Of a stretch of DNA of 64,000 nucleotides, positions 7,158 to 18,327 are shown one piece after another. The position numbers and the translations under genes were made by a program. The notes under the pieces were generated by a model. It saw nothing but the letters and a program-made list of their open reading frames with translations, searched no databases and was not told where the DNA came from. Position 1 is the stretch's first letter, and every line of letters starts with the position of its first letter. Source of the stretch: Acidobacteriota bacterium. GTDB lineage: Bacteria > Acidobacteriota > Blastocatellia > Pyrinomonadales > Pyrinomonadaceae. The stretch spans positions 1,002,001-1,066,000 of the forward strand of contig CP065003.1 of NCBI GenBank assembly GCA_016700175.1, written 5' to 3'.

Positions 7158-10100
7158 CTAGCGCCTCAGAGGCGCCGCCGCCTCGATCGTCGTGCCGCTT
7201 CCCTCCGCCGAGACGATGCTCAGCCTGCCGCCGACCGACTCCATCCTCATTCTCATATTTGAAAGCCCGTTCCCGCCGTCCGTTGTCGCCGGATCGAATC
7301 CCTTCCCGTCGTCGCTGATCTTCAGCAGCAGCGAGGAACCGTCCAGCGAAAGTTCTGCGGTCACCCGATCGCATTCCGAGTACTTCGCCGCGTTGTTCAC
7401 CGCCTCTTTAAAGACCAGATACAGCTGGCGCCTCAGGTCAACATCCATCCTGACCGTGCGGTTCGTATCGGGAACATCGAATCTGAAGGCGATGTCTTTC
7501 GGCGCCAGCAGATCGGAAGCGAATCTCCGCATCCTCTGGACGGTGTCCTGAAGATTGTCCTTGGAGGGATTGATCGACCAGACCATGTCGCCCATCGAAC
7601 CGACCACCTCCCTTGAGGTGGCGGCAATCTTCAGCAGCGACCTTTTCTCCTCTTCTTCCCTGCCCCGGTCGTCGTGGGCCAGCATTTCGCTGATTATAGA
7701 GATCTTGGAAAGACTCGCCCCGACGTCATCGTGAAGGTCGCTCGCGATCCTCGTTCTGACCTTCTCGATCTCCAGAAGCCGGTTGTAGCGGTTCCTGTAG
7801 ACGAGAAACGCGATCAGGGCAACGAGCGCCGCCGTAGCGAGAAAGTAAAGCCCGATCGCCCACCAAGTCTGCCACCAAGCCGGATAGACGACGAATGACA
7901 TCCCGACCGGGCCGCTGATGTTGCCTTCTGAATCGCGGGCCCAGACCAGGAACTCGAAATCGCCGCTGGGAACGAATGAGAACTCGCGGCGGGTATCCGG
8001 AGACCAGGCGGACGGCTCCGCCTCCAGTCCGACCAACTGTGTGCGGTACTGTGTCGCGGATTCCCGGAAGCCGGAGGGCATCACGAACTCGAAGCTAAGA
8101 TTGTTCTCATCATAGCCGATCTCCATCCCGCCGGCGGGTCCGCGCTCCACACCACCGACTGTCACGCGGCGTATGTAGATCGGGTCGGCCTTTTCGTCGA
8201 TGTATTCGGATCCGGTGTCGAGGACCGCCGCGCCCGAAACGGTTCCCACCCAGACCCTTCCTTCGCTGTCGATGAACGAAGCGCCGCTGACGCATTCGTT
8301 GTCAGGGAGGCCGTCCGCCGTCGTGAACACATAAGACCGGTAGCCTGCAAACCCTTCAGTGCCCCCCGGCGTGATACGCGCAACTCCCTTGTTTGTCGTC
8401 GCGTAGATCCTTCCTTTCGGACCCGTGAAGATCTGATAAACTGTGTCGCTGGGGATCAGCCCGCTTCCTTCTGCCGTGAGGATCTCGAAGCCTGAATCCT
8501 CGTCACCGAGATCGAGGACCGCGATCCCCCCGCCGCCGGTACCGACCCAGAGCTGTTCCCTGCCTCCGACCGTGAGAACTTCGGCTGAGTACACGCGCGA
8601 GCTGGGAAGTCCTTTCGAAGTGTCGAACTTCGACCACCCGCCGTCTTTGAATCTCGCAAGCCCTCCGGAATAGGTCCCTACCCAGAGCGTGGAGACCCCG
8701 TCTTTCGAAACGTGCTCGGTCACGGCCCTGACACGGCGGTCTTCAAGGCCTTCGGCGTCCGTAAAGACGACGGGCCTGCCCCCGGAAAGTTTCACCACGC
8801 CGCCGCTTGTCCCTAGCCAGACCGCGCCCTCTTCGGTCTTCGAAGGCTCGATGTCCCAAATCTCGAAAACACCTTGCGCATCGGGAAGCTCGATCTTGCT
8901 CACCGATCCGGAGCGGAATTCTGCGAGTCCTTCTTCGGTCCCGACAAGGAGCCGTTCGCCGACCCTCGCGATCTTCTGCACGAAGTTGCTCGGCAGGCCG
9001 TCCTCGCGCCGGTAGATCTTCCATTCCCCGCCGTCCGACACGGCCAATCCGCCGCCGTATGTGCCGATAAAATGCGATCCGTCGTGTTCGGCGATCGAAA
9101 AGACGATCTCGTTCGGCAGCCCGTTCTCCGCTGCGATCGTCCGCCAGTCGCTTCTCTGAAGCCTGGAAACTCCCGCGGTCAGGTTCGAGATCCAGACCGA
9201 ACCGTCGGGCGCGCCGGTTTCCGCAAATGCATAGACGAGGTTGTTCGGAAGTCCCCGGTCCTTATCGAGAAACCGCCATTTCGCCTCGTCGAGAAATGCA
9301 AGGCCCGCCCCGTCGAATCCGACCCAGATCGTTTCCCTTTCATCCGACGCGGCCGAACGGCCGAGCGCACGGACCGGACGTGTGAAGACCTTGGAATCGG
9401 CCTCGAACGTCTTCCAGCCGCCGTTCTCAAATGCGGCGAGCCCCTTGTCCGTTCCTGCCCAGATCGTCTGACCGCCGCCGATAGTTGAGGTTCGGGCCAG
9501 CGCGAATACCGTGTTTCCGGGGAGCCCGGATGTCACATCGTGCACGGTCCGGGTCGGGCCTTTCCACACGGCCACTCCGCCGTAGGTGCCTATCCAGACC
9601 TCGTCTTCGCCGTCGTCAGTCTCGACAAGCAGAAGCGACCGTATGCGCGGATCGGGAAGACCCTCCTCCTTGCCGAAATTCACCCACTTTCCGTTCTCAA
9701 GCTTACTCAGCCCGTCCCTTCGGCCGACCCAGATCACTGGCTCGCCGGTCGGGCCTTTGGTCTCGAGCAGCGCGCGTATTTCGTCGCTACCCAGGCCCGT
9801 ACCCTTGTTGTGGGTCTCCCATTTTCCGTCGCGATACCTGTGGACGCCTCCCCCGTTCGTGCCGAACCAAATGCTGCCGTCTGAGGCGGCGAGTATGTCG
9901 TAGATGTAGTTCGACGCTGCTCGATTCGGCATGTTGACGACCCGGAAGCTGCTCCCGTCATAAACCGCCGCGCCGTCCTGGGTACCAAACCACACGAACC
10001 CGCGGGCGTCCCGTTCTATTGTCATTACTGAGTTTACGGGCAGGCCGTCGGAACTTGTGAAGCGTTTTATCGAAGGCGTGGCGAGATCGAAAACGGATCC

Positions 10101-10217
10101 GGAATGCGAAGGTCCTTCGGCCGCCTCAGCTCCCCGAAACGCGAAAGAAATGTACACGAGTATGAGGAGCGAGACGATCTTTACGGCGAATCGCGTATGG
10201 GAATCTCGAAGGTGCAT
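7158..10217 (-). CDS. Beta-propeller (Reg_prop) sensor histidine kinase
   Basis: This protein of about 1019 residues has a signal/anchor segment (FAVKIVSLLILVYISFAF), then some 600 residues of repeated propeller blades of the form DGxVWFGTxxGGVxRYRDGKW, matching the two-propeller Reg_prop sensor. A Y_Y_Y domain follows (YRTQLVGLEAEPSAWSPDTR), then one membrane span (WWAIGLYFLATAALVALIAF) and a HisKA_3/HATPase core. The core shows the H-box RIASDLHDDVGASLS (His near residue 820), the N-box KEAVNNAAKYS, and the glycine boxes SDDGKGFD and NGLSNMRMRMESVGG. ATG 10217 has an AGGGG ribosome-binding site; the frame is open to a TTG at 10253. It senses an unknown, possibly polysaccharide-derived, periplasmic signal and phosphorylates the downstream NarL-type regulator. 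Confidence 0.92.
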   Translation of the reverse strand: MHLRDSHTRFAVKIVSLLILVYISFAFRGAEAAEGPSHSGSVFDLATPSIKRFTSSDGLPVNSVMTIERDARGFVWFGTQDGAAVYDGSSFRVVNMPNRAASNYIYDILAASDGSIWFGTNGGGVHRYRDGKWETHNKGTGLGSDEIRALLETKGPTGEPVIWVGRRDGLSKLENGKWVNFGKEEGLPDPRIRSLLLVETDDGEDEVWIGTYGGVAVWKGPTRTVHDVTSGLPGNTVFALARTSTIGGGQTIWAGTDKGLAAFENGGWKTFEADSKVFTRPVRALGRSAASDERETIWVGFDGAGLAFLDEAKWRFLDKDRGLPNNLVYAFAETGAPDGSVWISNLTAGVSRLQRSDWRTIAAENGLPNEIVFSIAEHDGSHFIGTYGGGLAVSDGGEWKIYRREDGLPSNFVQKIARVGERLLVGTEEGLAEFRSGSVSKIELPDAQGVFEIWDIEPSKTEEGAVWLGTSGGVVKLSGGRPVVFTDAEGLEDRRVRAVTEHVSKDGVSTLWVGTYSGGLARFKDGGWSKFDTSKGLPSSRVYSAEVLTVGGREQLWVGTGGGGIAVLDLGDEDSGFEILTAEGSGLIPSDTVYQIFTGPKGRIYATTNKGVARITPGGTEGFAGYRSYVFTTADGLPDNECVSGASFIDSEGRVWVGTVSGAAVLDTGSEYIDEKADPIYIRRVTVGGVERGPAGGMEIGYDENNLSFEFVMPSGFRESATQYRTQLVGLEAEPSAWSPDTRREFSFVPSGDFEFLVWARDSEGNISGPVGMSFVVYPAWWQTWWAIGLYFLATAALVALIAFLVYRNRYNRLLEIEKVRTRIASDLHDDVGASLSKISIISEMLAHDDRGREEEEKRSLLKIAATSREVVGSMGDMVWSINPSKDNLQDTVQRMRRFASDLLAPKDIAFRFDVPDTNRTVRMDVDLRRQLYLVFKEAVNNAAKYSECDRVTAELSLDGSSLLLKISDDGKGFDPATTDGGNGLSNMRMRMESVGGRLSIVSAEGSGTTIEAAAPLRR

Positions 10218-10260
10218 TTTTCGAATACCCCTGGATTCTAAACCGTACTTCAAAACTTAA

Positions 10261-10815
10261 TCAATTTTCGTCGATCCGGGAGCGGTCAAGTGTCCGGGTG
10301 GTCACTTCGGTCACGCTTGTCGGCTCAAGGTCGTTCGTGTCGCGCCAACTGCCGGGTGCGGGATGGAAAGCGGTTTCCGCCGGCGCCTGTGCGGAAGGAG
10401 GAAGCGAGGCCGGAGAAGGTCGTCCTGAAAGCGTGTGTTTGAACGAATCCACAAATCCCCGGCTGTCGCCGGTGGGTTTGCCGGATTCGAAAATTAGTGC
10501 GTAAAGGATCCTGAGGAGTCCTCCCCAGAAGGTGACCACGGCAGTTACGGCGACGAACACCGGCGAGATATCCAGAGCGGCGGAGATGATGGCCAGAAGC
10601 GGGACCAGGATGAGGCTTGAGAGCATAAGCAATCCGCCCTGTTTGACGCCCCTCTTCTTTGGCGACTCGGACCCGGGACCGATAAATTCCTGGGGAACGC
10701 CTCCGTTCGCAACGATCCGGTCTATCCCGTTCATCACGAATCCGCATCTCGAGCAGAACCTGATGTTGGCGGAGGCCTGTTGCTGGCCGCATCTTGGACA
10801 ATAGGGCCCCGTCAT
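10261..10815 (-). CDS. Zinc-ribbon membrane protein of unknown function (second of a tandem pair)
   Basis: The 184-residue protein begins with a CxxC-CxxC zinc ribbon (YCPRCGQQQ, RFCSRCGFVMNG). A linker leads to two membrane spans (GGLLMLSSLILVPLLAIIS and SPVFVAVTAVVTFWGGLLRI), and the tail is Pro/Ser-rich and ends in VTEVTTRTLDRSRIDEN. It has the same plan as the gene upstream, which ends TEGTTKLLQKEENNE, so the two are diverged tandem paralogues. Their reading frames overlap by four bases (ATGA, 10815-10812), indicating coupled translation. The zinc ribbon probably mediates protein contacts or metal-dependent folding; no enzyme motif is visible. Confidence 0.75.
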   Translation of the reverse strand: MTGPYCPRCGQQQASANIRFCSRCGFVMNGIDRIVANGGVPQEFIGPGSESPKKRGVKQGGLLMLSSLILVPLLAIISAALDISPVFVAVTAVVTFWGGLLRILYALIFESGKPTGDSRGFVDSFKHTLSGRPSPASLPPSAQAPAETAFHPAPGSWRDTNDLEPTSVTEVTTRTLDRSRIDEN

Positions 10816-11366
10816 TCGTTATTCTCTTCCTTTTGAAGAAGCTTCGTCGTTCCTTCCGTAACGCTGCCGGGAGTGGCGAGATCGCCCGTGTCCGGGACCC
10901 GCCAGCTCCCCGGCCCGGGCGAAACGTATTCGTCAGCCGTTTGCTGAAAGTGGGGAGGCAGCGCATTCTGCTGTCCCGGATAGCCCGTGGAAAGCTGGTT
11001 GTCTTGTTGAGCGTAGGTCATCCCGGGGTACTGTTTCGGCGGCTTCCCAAGAAAGAAAAGCGAGAACAGAAATATCAGCAGTCCGCCGAAAACGCCCGTG
11101 ATCGCGGAGATCGCCGCCATTTCCTCGACATCCATTATTCCCCAGAACGGAGTGACGATCAGGAGGAAGAAAAGGAACCAGAACAGGCTGAAGATCATTC
11201 CGTTGCGCCTGGTCAAGGTCTTTGATTTCTTGCTCAGCTCCTCAAGCTGGGGCAGGGTCCCTCCGTGCGAAAGGATCTCCGTGACAAGGCCCATCGGAAA
11301 TCCGCACTTCGGGCAAAACTTCAACTGACCTGATAGCTGCTGCTTTCCGCAACTTGGGCAATACAT
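10812..11366 (-). CDS. Zinc-ribbon membrane protein of unknown function (first of a tandem pair)
   Basis: ATG 11366 follows GGAG with a 6-base spacer and starts MYCPSCGKQQ, directly with the first CxxC of a zinc ribbon (second half KFCPKCGFPMG). A GTG further upstream (11393) has no ribosome-binding site. Two closely spaced membrane spans follow (MIFSLFWFLFFLLIVTPFWG and ISAITGVFGGLLIFLFSLFF). The tail is Gln/Pro-rich and ends with the conserved SVTEGTTKLL segment shared with its neighbour. Tandem duplication is the simplest explanation of the pair. Function is unknown, and cytoplasmic placement of the ribbon is inference. Confidence 0.75.
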   Translation of the reverse strand: MYCPSCGKQQLSGQLKFCPKCGFPMGLVTEILSHGGTLPQLEELSKKSKTLTRRNGMIFSLFWFLFFLLIVTPFWGIMDVEEMAAISAITGVFGGLLIFLFSLFFLGKPPKQYPGMTYAQQDNQLSTGYPGQQNALPPHFQQTADEYVSPGPGSWRVPDTGDLATPGSVTEGTTKLLQKEENNE

Positions 11367-11478
11367 TTCTGACTCCGTGAAAAAGGGGATCACAAGCCGG
11401 TCGGCCGTGGAACTAGCTGATCTGTTGGCTTTGGCCTCTGAGCATTACGCACAACTATCTCTCAGAGTTCTTTCGATT

Positions 11479-11922
11479 TCAAGTTTTACGTCGCCCGGGG
11501 ACGATCGTGCGCGCCGCCGCAGCGAGCCGGACGGAGTCGCAAAGGGTGTTCAGGAGCAGATCCGCCAGAGACATATCGCCGAACGGCGTTCGGATCACCT
11601 TCGCGAGATCTGCGTCCGAAAGGATCCTTCTGAAACCCGCCGACCGCGCCTCGTCGACCTCGTCAAGATACTCCGCAACGCTTTGCCTTGAAGCCATGGC
11701 CTCGGGAAGCGTCCATTCGAACGGATCGTCCCAGAGGCTGGAGTTGATCCCGCCGAACGCCTGTTCGACCTTCGCGGGACTCCGCAGAAATGCTCTGAGG
11801 CCCGGATTCGGGCCATTGTCCCGGTCGACAAAATCGATCGACTCAAGCTCGGTCCGCCATCTTTCGCTCAATTCCTTGAAGCGGTCTTCAATGGCCCTGA
11901 CAAGTGTGTTCTCCCGTTCCAT
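11479..11922 (-). CDS. Small protein with weak DinB-like features
   Basis: The 147-residue protein is predicted to be mostly helical (LVRAIEDRFKELSERWRTEL, AEYLDEVDEARSAGFRRILS, LADLLLNTLCDSVRLAAAAR). The pattern of a helix ending in a Thr-Pro-Phe-Gly loop followed by an amphipathic helix recalls DinB/YfiT-type four-helix bundles. However, the three metal-binding histidines of that family are absent, so the assignment is only a guess. A GC-rich hairpin just upstream covers its probable ribosome-binding sequence (see 11928-11957). Confidence 0.55.
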   Translation of the reverse strand: MERENTLVRAIEDRFKELSERWRTELESIDFVDRDNGPNPGLRAFLRSPAKVEQAFGGINSSLWDDPFEWTLPEAMASRQSVAEYLDEVDEARSAGFRRILSDADLAKVIRTPFGDMSLADLLLNTLCDSVRLAAAARTIVPGRRKT

Positions 11923-11927
11923 TTAAG

Positions 11928-11957
11928 CCGCCCCTCTCAAGAACAAAAAGGGGGCGG
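11928..11957 (-). promoter_or_regulatory. Hairpin covering the ribosome-binding site of the 11922 gene
   Basis: In the minus-strand transcript, CCGCCCC (11957-11951) pairs with GGGGCGG (11934-11928). The right arm contains the only purine-rich sequence (GAGAGGGGCGG) in front of ATG 11922 and ends 5 bases before it. It could limit translation, or act as an imperfect terminator for the OB-fold lipoprotein gene upstream; it has no T-run. Confidence 0.4.
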
Positions 11958-11998
11958 AAGCCGGTCTCCGTCCCCGTGTCTCCCTGGAATGGCAGATT

Positions 11999-12376
11999 CT
12001 AGTTCTTTCTCACCTTTCTGTCATCTTCCATCAACACAAGACCGTAGTTCCTTCCGTTGTACACGACACCCGTTCTGATCTTTCCCTTGACCCCGATCTG
12101 GGTATCCCTTACGGGTACTCCGCGGTTGTTACGGGCCATTACCCAGATCGATCCCGTTCCGTCGTCGATCTTGTAGATCCCTCCGCCCTCTCGGACGATC
12201 GGGATAGAGATGCCGTAGCTGTCCTTTACCACGCCGGCGACAGCGACGGTCTTGTCATTGTACTTCTGGGGATCTGCCTCGATATCGGCGATCGCTACCC
12301 GCTTCGGGCAGGCGGCCGCAAATATCGCCGCCAGCACGACCAGGCACAGCGGCACCATTCGTTTCGTGAATGTCAT
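11999..12376 (-). CDS. OB-fold lipoprotein
   Basis: The 125-residue protein has a lipoprotein signal peptide with Cys 23 in IFAAACPKRV. The mature part is a single small beta-barrel: ADPQKYNDKTVAVAGVV, GIYKIDDGTGSIWVMARN, VPVRDTQIGVKGKIRTGVV. The pattern YxxKxVxVxGxV...YxIxDGTGxIxV is that of OB-fold tRNA_anti-like domains, found in bacterial lipoproteins that are not nucleic-acid enzymes. It is probably anchored at the outer or inner membrane facing the periplasm. The gene stands alone; its ligand is unknown. Confidence 0.75.
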   Translation of the reverse strand: MTFTKRMVPLCLVVLAAIFAAACPKRVAIADIEADPQKYNDKTVAVAGVVKDSYGISIPIVREGGGIYKIDDGTGSIWVMARNNRGVPVRDTQIGVKGKIRTGVVYNGRNYGLVLMEDDRKVRKN

Positions 12377-12517
12377 ATATTCTCCTTCTGCTGCAAGGTG
12401 TTTCGGGGAGGCGAGTTACAGTCTGACTGATTCTGGCGGATTTGAAAAGTTTGCCGCAATAAACGATGATTGAACCGCTTCAGAGCTTGCAATCGTTCGA
12501 TCCTCTCCCGGTTTACA

Positions 12518-13615
12518 ATGACGGCTGAACAAGGAAAAGTCCCCGGTGCGAAGTTCGCGTTCACATCGAGTGTCAGGGACGACGTATGGCTTCCGGGCAA
12601 GGGTCCGGAGGGCTACGAGTGGTGGTATTTCGACGCCCTTAGCGACAACGAGCGCGAATCGGTCGTCGTGATCTTTCTGGACAATTTCATATTCTCGCCG
12701 CGTTACAACGCACTCAACCGCAAGTCAGGAAAGAACGGTTCCGGGGGATCCGAAGGCTCCTTCCCGGCCGTCGCCTTCTTTTTCTACCGCGACGGCAAGC
12801 CTCTTTACCGCTGCATCAACGAGTATCCCGCCGACCACTTCTCCGCGGATCCGGAATGGCCGCATTGCGAGATAGGCGGAAGTTCGTTCCGGTTCGAAGA
12901 AACGCCCTACGGCCGGAGATATATGGTCGACGTAAAGGCCCCTATGCGGCGCGGAAAGACGCTAAGGGCGCGGTTCGAGTGGCTCTCCGTCGAGAGCGAT
13001 CTCCTCCCGGGACCCGAAACCGCAGGCGACGGGCACTTCTGGAACCTCGTCTCGTCGCGCTCCGACGTAACGGGAAAGATCGAGATCCTCGACGGCGGCG
13101 GCAAATGCATTGAAGAGGTCGATTTCCGGGGCACCGGATACCACGACCACAACCGGGATAGCCGGTGGCTGCCCGACGCGGTCAGCGAATGGACCTGGGG
13201 ACGTGTGCATTTCACTGATTCGACCGCGGTCTTTTACGATTATCACGGGACCGACCCCTCGGAGAGCGTTTCGAGCCTTTTCATAGCGACTGAAAGCGGG
13301 CTGGCTTGCAAGCCCGCGGAATTCGAGATACGCGAAACGGGGCGTGATATATTCGGACTGAAGTATCCATCCAGGATCAGGATCACGACCGAAGATGGTC
13401 TGAAGCTTACGATAAGGGACGTGTCGGTCATCGATTCCTCATTTTTCTACACGCGATTTCTGTTCGAGGCCAGGCTTTCCGCCGGCGACGGAATGGCGAG
13501 ACGTTCGTGCGGGATCGGCGAGTTTCTCGCGCCGGCCAAACTGAAGACTTCCCTTTTCGATCCGTTGATAAATATGAGGATCGGAAGGGACGGAAAACCG
13601 GCGTTTCTCTCTTAA
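12518..13615 (+). CDS. Carotenoid 1,2-hydratase (CrtC)/AttH-like lipocalin-fold protein
   Basis: The 365-residue protein has the conserved features of the CrtC/AttH superfamily: an early EGYEWWYFDALSDNERESVV, then FRGTGYHDHNRDSRWLPDAV followed by WTWGRVHFTDSTAVFYDYHG. These are the two lipocalin-like halves of hydroxyneurosporene synthase-type proteins. The HDHN segment corresponds to the likely active-site loop. No signal peptide is evident and no carotenoid gene is nearby, so the true substrate may be another isoprenoid or lipid. ATG 12518 is preferred over a TTG 16 codons upstream. The next gene begins 14 bases after its stop, suggesting co-transcription. Confidence 0.7.
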   Translation: MTAEQGKVPGAKFAFTSSVRDDVWLPGKGPEGYEWWYFDALSDNERESVVVIFLDNFIFSPRYNALNRKSGKNGSGGSEGSFPAVAFFFYRDGKPLYRCINEYPADHFSADPEWPHCEIGGSSFRFEETPYGRRYMVDVKAPMRRGKTLRARFEWLSVESDLLPGPETAGDGHFWNLVSSRSDVTGKIEILDGGGKCIEEVDFRGTGYHDHNRDSRWLPDAVSEWTWGRVHFTDSTAVFYDYHGTDPSESVSSLFIATESGLACKPAEFEIRETGRDIFGLKYPSRIRITTEDGLKLTIRDVSVIDSSFFYTRFLFEARLSAGDGMARRSCGIGEFLAPAKLKTSLFDPLINMRIGRDGKPAFLS

Positions 13616-13629
13616 TCGGCAATTGAACT

Positions 13630-14736
13630 ATGGAAGAAAAAGACGAAGTAGGCGAAGGCTTCGTTAAGCGTCATTCGTGCGCGGACTGCGGCGCGGACAT
13701 GGTCTTCGATCCAAAGGTCGGAGAACTTGCCTGCCCTTACTGCGGGAGCGTGAAAGCGATAGAGAGATCGCCCGATTCGGTCGTCGAACGCGATCTCGGC
13801 TCGTTCCTTTCGCCCGGCGAGGAAAGGCTTCAGCCGCTTGCAAAAGAAGCTCTTCAGGTCACGTGCGACAGCTGCGGCGCGACAATTACGTTCGTTCCGC
13901 CCGAGACAGCCACTTCATGCGAGTTCTGCGCGGCTAAGATCGTCGCACAGCCGAGGTCCGCCGATCCGCTCGTAGCGCCTGAGGGCGTGATCCCTTTCTC
14001 CCTCGAGAACAAGACCGCCGCGTCGGCCCTCTCCGGATGGACGAAAACCCGCTGGTTCGCCCCGAACAAGCTGAAGACGATGGCCCGTCACGACCGGGTG
14101 ACCAGCATTTACATCCCGTACTGGACGTTCGATGCGGACAGCGACACCGATTACACGGGGCAAAGGGGCGACAATTACTACGAAACCGAATCCTACACCG
14201 ACTCGCAAGGCCGGAGACAGACGAGGCAGGTGACCAGAACGAGCTGGTCATACGCCTCGGGCCGCGTGTCGAGGCATTTCGACGACGTTCCCGTCCCGGC
14301 TACGACCTCCGTGCTTCCGAAATACCTCACCAGCCTGAAATGGGAGTTCGGCGACCTGACCTCGTACGATCCGGCCTACCTCTCGGGCCACAAAGCGCAG
14401 ACATATCAGGTGACGCTCGAGTCGGGCTTCGAAGCATTCAAGGGGATAGCGGAATCCGTGATCCGGGGCGATGTCGCACGCGACATAGGCGGCGACCACC
14501 AGCGGATCGATTCAATGGACACCCGATTCTCGGACGTGACCTTCAAGCACATCCTTGTGCCCGTGTACGCAGGCGCCTACCGATTCAACAACAAGGTCTA
14601 TCAGATCATTGTCAACGGCAGAACTGGAGAGGTTTACGGCGAGCGGCCTTACAGCGCATTGAAGATAGGCTGCCTGGTGATTGCGATCCTGTTCGTGATC
14701 GCATTGATCGCGATCATCGTCGCTCTGTTCAATTGA
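13630..14736 (+). CDS. Double zinc-ribbon protein with C-terminal membrane anchor
   Basis: The 368-residue protein has two zinc ribbons at its N-terminus (CADCGADMVFDPKVG/LACPYCGS and VTCDSCGATITF/SCEFCAAKIVAQ). A domain of about 230 residues rich in aromatic residues follows (YIPYWTFDADSDTDYTGQRG, FDDVPVPATTSVLPKYLTSL, HILVPVYAGAYRFNNKVYQI). The final membrane span is IGCLVIAILFVIALIAIIVA. Relatives are often mislabelled as primosomal protein N-prime or TFIIB-like because of the ribbon; no helicase motif is present here. The tail anchor places the bulk in the cytoplasm. Role unknown. Confidence 0.75.
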   Translation: MEEKDEVGEGFVKRHSCADCGADMVFDPKVGELACPYCGSVKAIERSPDSVVERDLGSFLSPGEERLQPLAKEALQVTCDSCGATITFVPPETATSCEFCAAKIVAQPRSADPLVAPEGVIPFSLENKTAASALSGWTKTRWFAPNKLKTMARHDRVTSIYIPYWTFDADSDTDYTGQRGDNYYETESYTDSQGRRQTRQVTRTSWSYASGRVSRHFDDVPVPATTSVLPKYLTSLKWEFGDLTSYDPAYLSGHKAQTYQVTLESGFEAFKGIAESVIRGDVARDIGGDHQRIDSMDTRFSDVTFKHILVPVYAGAYRFNNKVYQIIVNGRTGEVYGERPYSALKIGCLVIAILFVIALIAIIVALFN

Positions 14737-14831
14737 GCAATCCGGTCTTAGGCAGAGACGCGATCGCTTGATGCAGGCCAGTATTAAACGGCTGTCGATC
14801 GATGAGCTTACGGTTGTTGGGCAGAAAAACC

Positions 14832-14862
14832 TTGCCAGCCGGTGCGGGGTACGTGTTAGAAT
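14832..14862 (+). promoter_or_regulatory. Possible sigma-70-like promoter for the small zinc-ribbon gene
   Basis: TTGCCA (14832-14837) and TAGAAT (14857-14862) are separated by 19 bases, a little longer than optimal, and lie about 40 bases upstream of ATG 14904. The match is suggestive only. Confidence 0.3.
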
Positions 14863-14903
14863 GGAGCCTCTGGCAAAGTAGAAAATCTGAGAGGTACTAC
14901 CGT

Positions 14904-15110
14904 ATGAAGTGTTGGCATTGCAACAGTGACTTGGATATTAATTACCAGGCGGCCGATTTCTCCTTCAAGTTCTACCATTGCTCATTCTGCGACAAATGGT
15001 ACGAGATGCGAAAGGAAAAGACGCGCCAGAACAGCGCTGTTCCCACCAGATTTTTCGAGCTGAACGCTCCTCCCGACCTTCCGGGAGTCAACGCCCCGGT
15101 TATTCACTAG
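14904..15110 (+). CDS. 68-residue zinc-ribbon protein
   Basis: The start MKCWHCNSDLDINYQAADF is preceded by GAGAGG at a suitable distance, and frame-open codons upstream are not supported. Two CxxC pairs (CWHC and CSFC) can bind one zinc ion, and the tail KEKTRQNSAVPTRFFELNAP is basic and probably disordered. There is no recognised family beyond zinc ribbon. It stands alone and is followed by a perfect bidirectional terminator shared with acnA. Confidence 0.7.
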   Translation: MKCWHCNSDLDINYQAADFSFKFYHCSFCDKWYEMRKEKTRQNSAVPTRFFELNAPPDLPGVNAPVIH

Positions 15111-15129
15111 CCGGAAGTCCAAAAACCGA

Positions 15130-15163
15130 AAAAAGGTCAAACCCGCGCGGGTTTGACCTTTTT
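15130..15163. terminator. Perfect bidirectional terminator
   Basis: Bases 15130-15163 form a perfect 16-bp inverted repeat (AAAAAGGTCAAACCCG and its complement) with a 2-base centre, flanked by an A-run on one side and a T-run on the other. It should stop transcription both of the small zinc-ribbon gene (plus) and of acnA (minus). Confidence 0.9.
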
Positions 15164-15180
15164 CATTTGGAAGGCGGTAT

Positions 15181-18051
<2,871 letters not shown>

Positions 18052-18211
18052 TTCTGTCCGCCCTCCGGCTGCCGTAACCGTTCGAAAAAGTAAAGATAGC
18101 TTTTGAATATGGCCTAAGTTTATGGGGCGCTATATGAAAACTCAAGCAAAACGCCCGCTGATAAGGCTTTTTCAGAGGAGTATGCGAGTTATTCGCAAAA
18201 CTAATATCTTT

Positions 18212-18284
18212 CGCCGCAGCAGGCTAAGGCTTCTGCGGCGGCGATCGCTTTTGATTTGGAAGGGGATTGCAACTACAATCCCTT
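18212..18284 (+). promoter_or_regulatory. Two hairpins in the leader of the Nramp-like gene
   Basis: CGCCGCAG (18212-18219) pairs with CTGCGGCG (18233-18240). A second stem, AAGGGGATTG (18260-18269), pairs with CAATCCCTT (18276-18284) with one bulged base. Both lie in the 276-base leader between acnA and the transporter gene. I do not recognise a known riboswitch, so a metal-responsive role is only a possibility. Confidence 0.35.
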
Positions 18285-18327
18285 TACCCCAAGAGGCAGA
18301 AAATGATCGACGAAGACAGTTTGCGCT

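Noticed and set aside
13630..14736. Annotation as primosomal protein N-prime or a helicase.
   Set aside because: Only the zinc-ribbon part could suggest this; no Walker or helicase motif is present and the protein ends in a membrane span.
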